The notes below the pieces were generated by a model, which was given only the letters and a program-made list of their open reading frames with translations, searched no databases and had not been told where the DNA came from. 64,000 bases of DNA from an uncultured Prevotella sp. (GTDB lineage Bacteria > Bacteroidota > Bacteroidia > Bacteroidales > Bacteroidaceae): contig CAJOHJ010000013.1 of the NCBI GenBank assembly GCA_905234265.1, positions 43,684 to 107,683 of the forward strand, given 5' to 3'. Made by a program: the position numbers and the translations under genes. Shown here piece by piece: positions 59,174 to 64,000 of this stretch (within the stretch, counting starts at the first letter, position 1; every line of letters begins with the position of its first letter).

Positions 59174-59665
59174 TTACTTTGCAATTTTAAGGGTTTTACG
59201 AATCTTTTCCAGTGAGCGCGTGATGTGCTTGTTCACCGCTGAGACGCTGATGCCGAGGACGGTGGCCGTCTCTTCGTAGGTCATCTCCTCATCGTAGTGT
59301 AGACTCAGCACGCGACGGTCCTGCTCCGTCAGGTTGTCGTCGATGACTTGTCGGAGTTGCTGCAGCAGCTCCTCGAATTCCTCGCTCTCGCAGGCTGCGA
59401 TGTCCTGCCGAAGTTCATCCTCCATCTGTCGCTGCAACTGCCGCGAGCGTAGCGTGTGTAGGCACTGGTTGCGCGTAGCCGCCAGTAAGTAGCCTCGGAT
59501 ACTGTCATCGGCTACCCGCGGTTTTCGCTTCCAGATTTGGACGAACACCTGATGCACAGCATCCTTGGCATCGTCGGCATTCTCCACCATCGAGAAAGCC
59601 ATGCGATACATGTGCGGATAGCTGTCCTTGAACAGGCGTTCAAACTCTTGTTTACTGTAATCCAT
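59174..59665 (-). CDS. ECF-type RNA polymerase sigma factor
   Basis: The 163-residue protein has sigma region 2 (YSKQEFERLFKDSYPHMYRMA, ENADDAKDAVHQVFVQIWKRK) and region 4 (QDRRVLSLHYDEEMTYEETATVLGISVSAVNKHITRSLEKIR), with no other domain, as in extracytoplasmic-function sigmas of Bacteroidetes. It is coupled to the membrane TonB-like gene, with one base between stop and ATG, which likely regulates it. The target genes are not evident from the window. Confidence 0.92.
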   Translation of the reverse strand: MDYSKQEFERLFKDSYPHMYRMAFSMVENADDAKDAVHQVFVQIWKRKPRVADDSIRGYLLAATRNQCLHTLRSRQLQRQMEDELRQDIAACESEEFEELLQQLRQVIDDNLTEQDRRVLSLHYDEEMTYEETATVLGISVSAVNKHITRSLEKIRKTLKIAK

Positions 59666-59759
59666 AAGTGTCTTTTGGCCTTTATTCGTATATAAGACCC
59701 TTGGACGTTCAAATCAAATACCCCTCATTGCAAATATTTTTTATTGAAAGCGTGAATTT

Positions 59760-60563
59760 TTAATCTCTCTTTCCCTCCATCTTATCTATAAATGTCTCGT
59801 AGATGAGAGGATAAGCATCACTTGCATTAAACGATGTGCCAGGACGCAATAGAGATTGCATATCATTAGTAAACTCAGGATCTTCCATCTTCTCCAGCAT
59901 GTTATTGACATACTGCTTATAAGATGGAGCCTTGTCAACGACAAACTCCATATATTTCTTGTAGCATTGAAGAACTTTATCAACATCTACTTCCTTTCGT
60001 TGTAAAGCGATATAAAGGTCAAAGAGGTCACGACCTTTCTTTCGCTGGTAAAGGGCACGAAGTTTAGTGCCCAGCAATTCTTCAAAATGATAGGTGGTTA
60101 GTTCGGCTTCGCCAGTGAACCAAGAGTTCTCGACTCGGAATGGAACTTTGGTCAAGCCAAGCACGTTAAAATGTTCGAAGCAATTGATTTCAACTTTCAG
60201 ACGTATTTGTATCGTTGGCGGTATTTCCGACTCCATACGGAAAAGCATAGTGTTATTATATCGTTTCTGCTTAGTAACTCTATCTGGCAACCAGTCAAGA
60301 GCTTCCCCTAATCGATACATTATAGGCTTGATTGGACCAGGAGCAATCTGAACCAAATCTATGTCTTCACTATACCGTGGCTGAGGAGACAGATAAAGTT
60401 TATGCAAAGCTGTTCCTCCTCGAAATGCCAACTGCGATGCAAGGAACTCATCGCTAAAGATGGAAACCAAGGCACGACATATAATCAGGTCTTGCTCAAT
60501 CTGGGCGTTATCAATCCAAGGTGCGTGATTACTCCATTGTTGTATGGCTGTTCTGTTAATCAT
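59760..60563 (-). CDS. abiEii: AbiEii-type nucleotidyltransferase toxin (type IV toxin-antitoxin)
   Basis: The 267-residue protein has the nucleotidyltransferase signature FRGGTALHKLYL with Gly49-Gly50 and the acidic pair in RYSEDIDLV (Asp67, Asp69), then the downstream family motif LGTKLRALYQRKKGRDLFDLY. AbiEii-type toxins modify nucleic acid (tRNA in studied cases) with NTP, causing growth arrest. It overlaps the antitoxin gene by 4 bp (ATGA). Codon use is visibly more AT-rich than that of ppdK and the btu genes, suggesting transfer. The full motif set suggests it is active. Confidence 0.9.
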   Translation of the reverse strand: MINRTAIQQWSNHAPWIDNAQIEQDLIICRALVSIFSDEFLASQLAFRGGTALHKLYLSPQPRYSEDIDLVQIAPGPIKPIMYRLGEALDWLPDRVTKQKRYNNTMLFRMESEIPPTIQIRLKVEINCFEHFNVLGLTKVPFRVENSWFTGEAELTTYHFEELLGTKLRALYQRKKGRDLFDLYIALQRKEVDVDKVLQCYKKYMEFVVDKAPSYKQYVNNMLEKMEDPEFTNDMQSLLRPGTSFNASDAYPLIYETFIDKMEGKRD

Positions 60564-61363
60564 AAATCATCTTTTTCAATTTGAACGTTTATATTTATCT
60601 TCCATCGACTATTTCTTTCGGAAGTATTATCTTCTGCCGATGTACTTAAAGGCATATACATGAGAGAACCTGATAAGTTTCGTATTTGTTCATACAATTC
60701 ATCTGCCAGTTCATTTTCTTCTACTACATGTTCAAGTATGTACCCAAGCCGCTGCCAAGTCACTTTTTTTACAAAGGAAGCAAGCGAAGCAAATTGGCTC
60801 TTAATGTTAATCTGTTCTGACAACTCTTCAAGTATCGTTGCTACGCGAGACAATCCTCCTACGTGCTGTTGATATTGTACAAGGTCGGCAGCCGTCAAGA
60901 GAGGATTGGAAATACGAATGGTACCAGTTTCTGTGTTTTTTGTTATGAGAGCATCCTCTGGTAGTCCCTCGCGATAGAACCAGTCGATGATAACATTCCG
61001 CGTTGAAACGACCCGACGCTTTGGGAATGTGGTCATCACAGAGAATTGCTGGGGACGCTGATGAGCGGCACCGAGCAATTCAGCAGCACTGAGCATACAT
61101 ACATAGTAGGGCTTGCTGAGATAAACCATCAACTGGTCAATATAATAGGTAGCAGGAACGGAACCACGTAAAACATATTGAACAGGGATGATAACATAGA
61201 AGCCACGATACACACTGGCTATGGTCTTGTTGGAACAGAGTCTGTATAGTTCGTTATGAAGAATTTGCTCTGAAGAGTACATTCCTGTCTCTCTCACGTC
61301 CTCAATAGAAAACGTGGGAAATCCATGAATAGCTCTATCCTTAATCCACTTTTGTAAAGTCAT
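60560..61363 (-). CDS. abiEi: AbiEi-type antitoxin/transcriptional repressor
   Basis: The start ATG at 61363 (MTLQKWIKDRAIHGFPTFSI) opens a 267-residue protein with an N-terminal winged-helix-like region (EQILHNELYRLCSNKTIASVYRGFYVIIPVQY), a central AbiEi domain (YYIDQLMVYLSKPYYVCMLSAAELLGAAHQRPQ) and a C-terminal helical part. A longer frame adds an AT-rich leader and is rejected. AbiEi proteins bind their own promoter and neutralise AbiEii without direct protein contact (type IV). Order antitoxin-toxin and the 4-bp overlap are typical. Confidence 0.88.
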   Translation of the reverse strand: MTLQKWIKDRAIHGFPTFSIEDVRETGMYSSEQILHNELYRLCSNKTIASVYRGFYVIIPVQYVLRGSVPATYYIDQLMVYLSKPYYVCMLSAAELLGAAHQRPQQFSVMTTFPKRRVVSTRNVIIDWFYREGLPEDALITKNTETGTIRISNPLLTAADLVQYQQHVGGLSRVATILEELSEQINIKSQFASLASFVKKVTWQRLGYILEHVVEENELADELYEQIRNLSGSLMYMPLSTSAEDNTSERNSRWKININVQIEKDDL

Positions 61364-61380
61364 AATGAATGATTTTGGTG

Positions 61381-61415
61381 CAAATATAATAATAAATTCA
61401 TTAAAAACGTGCAAA
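61381..61415 (-). promoter_or_regulatory. abiE promoter with TGCACGTTTTT element
   Basis: On the minus strand, TTTG (61412-61415) and TATATTTG (61381-61388) are 23 bp apart, slightly long for the consensus. AAAAACGTGCA (61403-61413, plus strand) overlaps the first box; the same 11 bases occur twice more in the upstream DNA (61868 and 62093). It is a candidate AbiEi binding site. Confidence 0.5.
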
Positions 61416-61633
61416 CAATTCAAAAAAGTCACTTCATTTTATGCTATTTTAATTAAGAACGGTAGTTTTCGAGGGCTGAACTATCATTTTTGATGTCCTA
61501 AGTAATGCATCTTCAGTTTATTCCGCAGTTAAAAGAGATATGTTTTCAGAAGGGGAGGGAACATGAGATGGCACATTCTCAGTAAAAAGAAAAATTTGTT
61601 TTTTGGGAAACATCAAATTGTTTCATTCTGTAA

Positions 61634-61768
61634 AGTTTAGGTTTACGTTTACCCATGTATATACATGCATCTCTAAACCTAAAATGTTAAACTCAATTAT
61701 TATGGTTAGGGTTTACTTCACCTTATTATATATATAAGAAAATCTAAACTTAAACCTAAACTTACACC
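61634..61768. repeat. Iteron-like TTTAGGTTTAC / CTAAACCTAAA repeats
   Basis: GTTTAGGTTTACGTTTACCC (61634-61653), TCTAAACCTAAAATG (61671 on), GGTTAGGGTTTAC (61704 on) and CTAAACTTAAACCTAAACTT (61744 on) form two direct and two inverted blocks. A perfect 14-bp palindrome CATGTATATACATG lies at 61654-61667. This resembles iterons or recombinase sites of mobile elements; no replication or recombination gene is nearby. Confidence 0.6.
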
Positions 61769-61856
61769 GCCAGAATTCGTCTGTTTTTCTTTTGACAGAA
61801 ACAAAATTATGGCAAGATGAGATGCCTGTTCGTCTAAATATGATAAAAAGCAAACA

Positions 61857-61914
61857 CATTCTGCAAGAAAAACGTGCAGAATGAGCGTAAAGTCAGAAGA
61901 AATCATTAACTTTG
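61857..61914 (+). promoter_or_regulatory. Hairpin plus TAACTTTG module, copy 1
   Basis: CATTCTGCA (61857-61865) pairs with TGCAGAATG (61875-61883). The right arm is part of the 16-base string AAAAACGTGCAGAATG (61868-61883), followed after CGTAAAGT by a -7-like box TAACTTTG at 61907-61914. No ORF follows. Confidence 0.5.
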
Positions 61915-62052
61915 CAAACAAAGTTTGCAGAGTGTTTCTGAGGGCTATAGTTCTCCAGATTACATGAAGCATTTACAGTTATCGATTGTGAGACCTAAGT
62001 CGAGCAATTTATTGTAAAACCAAAAAATGAAAATATGACATAGAAAGAGATT

Positions 62053-62146
62053 ATTCTGCCGTAAAAACACGTTTTCGTTGCCATGAGCGTGTAAAAACGT
62101 GCAGAATGTGTCGTAAAAGTGTCGCCAGTAGTTTACAATAACTTTG
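62053..62146 (+). promoter_or_regulatory. Hairpin plus TAACTTTG module, copy 2
   Basis: ATTCTGC (62053-62059) faces GCAGAAT (62101-62107). The exact 16-base string AAAAACGTGCAGAATG recurs at 62093-62108, then CGTAAAAGT, then TAACTTTG at 62139-62146. It lies just upstream of the ppdK relic. Confidence 0.5.
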
Positions 62147-62173
62147 TAAGTAGCTGATTATCAACATCTGTTA

Positions 62174-62203
62174 GCCGCCGCGCAGGCTGCTGTTGAGGAG
62201 TAA
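62174..62203 (+). pseudogene. Relic of the ppdK 3' end
   Basis: The frame reads AAAQAAVEE followed by TAA, identical to the last nine residues of PPDK. GCCGCCGCGCAGGC (62174-62187) is identical to 57634-57647. The remaining codons differ only at third positions (GCT GCT GTT GAG GAG against GCA GCA GTG GAA GAG) before the same stop. Upstream similarity ends at once (preceding codons CTG TTA). A terminator follows 26 bp later, as expected of a ppdK end. Confidence 0.8.
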
Positions 62204-62228
62204 ATAATACTCATACATAATTTGCGAA

Positions 62229-62259
62229 GGGACTTGTCCAGTTGGACAGGTCCCTTTTT
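62229..62259 (+). terminator. Terminator following the ppdK relic
   Basis: GGGACTTGTCC (62229-62239) and GGACAGGTCCC (62244-62254) form an 11-bp stem (one G-U) with loop AGTT, followed by TTTTT. With no gene upstream on this strand, it is best explained as the former ppdK terminator. Confidence 0.85.
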
Positions 62260-62331
62260 AGTATCTTCAAGTATGCTTTCGACATTCTGGAGACAAAAAC
62301 GGCGAATGATATGCGATAATTTGCGTTTTTA

Positions 62332-62363
62332 TTTGGTAGTTCAGCATTATTTTAGTATTTTTG
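62332..62363 (+). promoter_or_regulatory. fic promoter
   Basis: TTTG (62332-62335), exactly 20 bp, then TATTTTTG (62356-62363) match the Bacteroidales consensus. The ATG at 62419 is 55 bp downstream. Confidence 0.7.
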
Positions 62364-62418
62364 CCGCAGAATTTGCGACGTTATAGATGGTATTTTGTCG
62401 CACAAAGTAGAATGCATT

Positions 62419-63717
62419 ATGTATATACACGAAAGAGATAATTGGACGGACTTCCGTTGGGACACGTCCCAAGTGTCACTCCTTCAGGAGAAAGTATTCC
62501 GTAAGCAGGGGTTGCTTTATGGTAGGTTAAGTTCATTGGGCTTTGACAGCAAACTCCGTGCAATGGCAGAAAACCTGACTTACGACGTGGTATATTCTTC
62601 AGAGATAGAAGGCATACGACTGAACGTTGATCAGGTTCGTTCTTCCATTGCCCGAAAACTTGGTATTGAGAACGTGAAATATACTGCACCTTCGCACTAT
62701 GTTGACTCTGTAGTGGGTGTCATGCTTGAAGCGGTTCAGCACTATGATACGCCCCTCAGTAAAAAGAAACTATGTGCTTGGCAAGCCGCTTTCTTTCCTT
62801 CAGGCTATAGTGAAGGCAGCCAGATAGAAATAGGACAGTACCGCACAAACGAGGAGCATATTGTCAGCGGAATGTTTGGGCGCGAGAAAATCCACTATAT
62901 TGCTCCTTCTCCAGACCATGTTGAAAAGGAGATGGAAAAGTTTCTCGCCTGGTTTGATGACGAGGAGCCTGTGAGTAGCGTCATCCGTTCTGCTATTGCC
63001 CATTTCTGGTTTGTGAGCATTCATCCCTTCGAGGATGGCAATGGCCGGTTGGCCCGCATCCTTTCAGACATGCTGCTGGCTCGTGGAGAAAAGAGTGAAT
63101 TCCGTTTCTATAATGTCTCTTCACAGATTAACAAGGACAAGAATCACTACTATGATATTCTGGAGCGGATGCAGCATGGCGATGGTAATATAACGGAGTG
63201 GTTGGTGTGGTACATGCAGAAATTGGTTGATGCACTTGACGAGGCAGACACCATCGTCACCACAATCCTGAACAAGAGCTTTTTCTGGCAGAAGGCATCG
63301 TCAGTTCCGATGACAGAGCGTCAGACGCAGATGCTCAACCTCTTTCTTGACGGCTATGAGGCTAAGATAACGTCAAAGACTTGGGCAACATTGGCAAAGT
63401 GCTCGAAGGACACCGCCATACGCGACATACAGGATCTTGTTGACAAGAACATCCTGATAGAGGACATTCCCGGAGCCAAACGCCCTAGTTACTCCATCGT
63501 CTATGATGCAGAGGACTTGACACAATTCTTCACTGATGTAAGTATTACCGAAGAGAATGGCATTCCATATCTCAATGCCTTATATAAAGGTAAGAAAACT
63601 ATATGCGAAAGAATTCTTAAACTTGACGCAGACCGCTACCAAAAAGGAGATTTACCATTGTCTAATCTGCTAAGTAAATACTGTTCGTATATAGTTACAA
63701 ACAATAGTGAAATGTAA
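62419..63717 (+). CDS. fic: Fic-family protein (AMPylator-type) with winged-helix C-terminus
   Basis: The 432-residue protein has an N-terminal Fic_N-type region, the inhibitory-helix motif SSEIEG (Ser60, Glu64, Gly65; class II arrangement), and the full catalytic motif HPFEDGNGR at residues 202-210, so it should transfer AMP or another nucleotide moiety to a target protein when the inhibitory Glu is moved. After residue 290 a winged-helix region (SKTWATLAKCSKDTAIRDIQDL) suggests DNA binding or autoregulation. The ATG at 62419 is preferred over an upstream TTG. Its promoter is adjacent. The target is unknown. Confidence 0.9.
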   Translation: MYIHERDNWTDFRWDTSQVSLLQEKVFRKQGLLYGRLSSLGFDSKLRAMAENLTYDVVYSSEIEGIRLNVDQVRSSIARKLGIENVKYTAPSHYVDSVVGVMLEAVQHYDTPLSKKKLCAWQAAFFPSGYSEGSQIEIGQYRTNEEHIVSGMFGREKIHYIAPSPDHVEKEMEKFLAWFDDEEPVSSVIRSAIAHFWFVSIHPFEDGNGRLARILSDMLLARGEKSEFRFYNVSSQINKDKNHYYDILERMQHGDGNITEWLVWYMQKLVDALDEADTIVTTILNKSFFWQKASSVPMTERQTQMLNLFLDGYEAKITSKTWATLAKCSKDTAIRDIQDLVDKNILIEDIPGAKRPSYSIVYDAEDLTQFFTDVSITEENGIPYLNALYKGKKTICERILKLDADRYQKGDLPLSNLLSKYCSYIVTNNSEM

Positions 63718-63773
63718 ATAAAAACAAATCAGTACAGCAGGTTGAAATACAAGTGTGAACCTAATAAAATCCA

Positions 63774-64000
63774 ATGGAAACGATTCAGCATATTATCATA
63801 GACAATACATTGAAGAGAATCGGTGAGCCACAGTTCACCGACTATCTCTGCCACGCCTATTGCCACGATGGGTATTGCACGTTCGAGCGCAACGGGCAGG
63901 CATTCCGCTTCGAGGCTGGCGACTGCCTGATTATAGCCCGTCGGGGCGACTTGGTGATGAACCTGAAGGAGAGTGAGGATTTCCGCGTGGATGTCATCTA
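63774..64000 (+). CDS. AraC-type regulator, N-terminal fragment
   Basis: The frame METIQHIIIDNTLKRIGEPQ runs to the window edge (75 codons). It contains a cupin-like stretch (GQAFRFEAGDCLIIARRGDLVMN) as found at the N-terminus of AraC-family regulators of Bacteroidetes. The DNA-binding part would lie outside the window. It follows the fic gene by 56 bp in the same direction. Confidence 0.62.
   Translation, partial: METIQHIIIDNTLKRIGEPQFTDYLCHAYCHDGYCTFERNGQAFRFEAGDCLIIARRGDLVMNLKESEDFRVDVI

Larger units (their letters stand above)
61364..62173. other. ORF-free AT-rich region between AbiE and the ppdK relic
   Basis: About 810 bp without a credible gene. It contains the abiE promoter, TTTAGG/CCTAAA iteron-like repeats with a palindrome (61634-61768), and two copies of a hairpin plus TAACTTTG module (61857-61914 and 62053-62146). 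An 84-codon minus-strand frame at 61718-61972 crosses these elements and is probably spurious. Confidence 0.6.

Noticed and set aside
61718..61972. An 84-codon minus-strand frame in the AbiE upstream region
   Set aside because: It runs through the iteron-like blocks and the first hairpin module. Its hydrophobic composition is explained by AT-rich DNA.

Overview
The window comes from a moderately GC-rich member of the Bacteroidales, most likely Prevotellaceae. The evidence is the gene content (Na+-NQR, a 290-residue RpoD, DUF4296, DUF4468 and DUF3256 proteins, a 'putative porin', BtuG/BtuH-type vitamin B12 lipoproteins, a HU-LysM protein), promoters of the Bacteroidales form TTTG-N20-TAnnTTTG (four exact, two with a degenerate first box), and almost no Shine-Dalgarno sites.

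Layout. 1-4850: Na+-translocating NADH:quinone reductase (end of nqrA, then nqrB-F). 4936-8014: glmS, then a soluble receiver-histidine kinase. 8015-8829: non-coding. 8830-18291: a forward housekeeping run (ileS, DksA-like protein, lspA, DUF4296 protein with an overlapping small gene, nucleoside permease, rsmE, aryl-acetate CoA ligase, DUF3256 protein). 18483-24329: RluA-type pseudouridine synthase, a small membrane protein, and on the reverse strand menA, an HD protein, porin, a 58-residue membrane protein and a DUF4468 protein. 24716-27402 (reverse): methylmalonyl-CoA epimerase, carboxyltransferase, an OadG-tail-like peptide and biotin carrier. 27591-30266: HAD phosphatase, panB, MFS transporter. 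30327-39387 (reverse): AddB/AddA-type helicase-nuclease, DUF5686-like outer-membrane protein, rpoD. 40171-42757 (reverse): LacI-type regulator and altronate dehydratase. 42981-46893: ftsY, rimO, HU, HU-LysM. 46905-54770: cobalamin riboswitch and B12 uptake operon (btuB, btuG, surface protein, btuH, btuF, btuC). 54943-57663: ppdK. 57739-62173: accessory segment with an ECF sigma/TonB-like pair and an AbiE toxin-antitoxin pair. 62174-64000: a relic of the ppdK 3' end with a terminator, a Fic protein and the start of an AraC-type regulator.

How the genes work together. NQR makes the sodium gradient and the methylmalonyl-CoA genes belong to succinate/propionate metabolism. That pathway needs B12 because methylmalonyl-CoA mutase is cobalamin dependent, which fits a complete surface-to-inner-membrane B12 uptake operon, although its ATPase is not encoded here. 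menA supplies the menaquinone that NQR reduces.

Most unusual signals: (1) a 30-bp copy of the ppdK 3' end, with its own terminator, 4.5 kb downstream of the real one, bracketing the sigma/TonB and AbiE genes; (2) a dispersed family of intergenic arrays, each exactly six 21-bp units in two places, one of them inside the B12 operon; (3) a duplicated hairpin/promoter-like module in the ORF-free DNA between AbiE and the ppdK relic; (4) a probable small gene overlapping the DUF4296 gene by 194 bp; (5) a DNA-binding HU domain joined through a membrane helix to a LysM domain.
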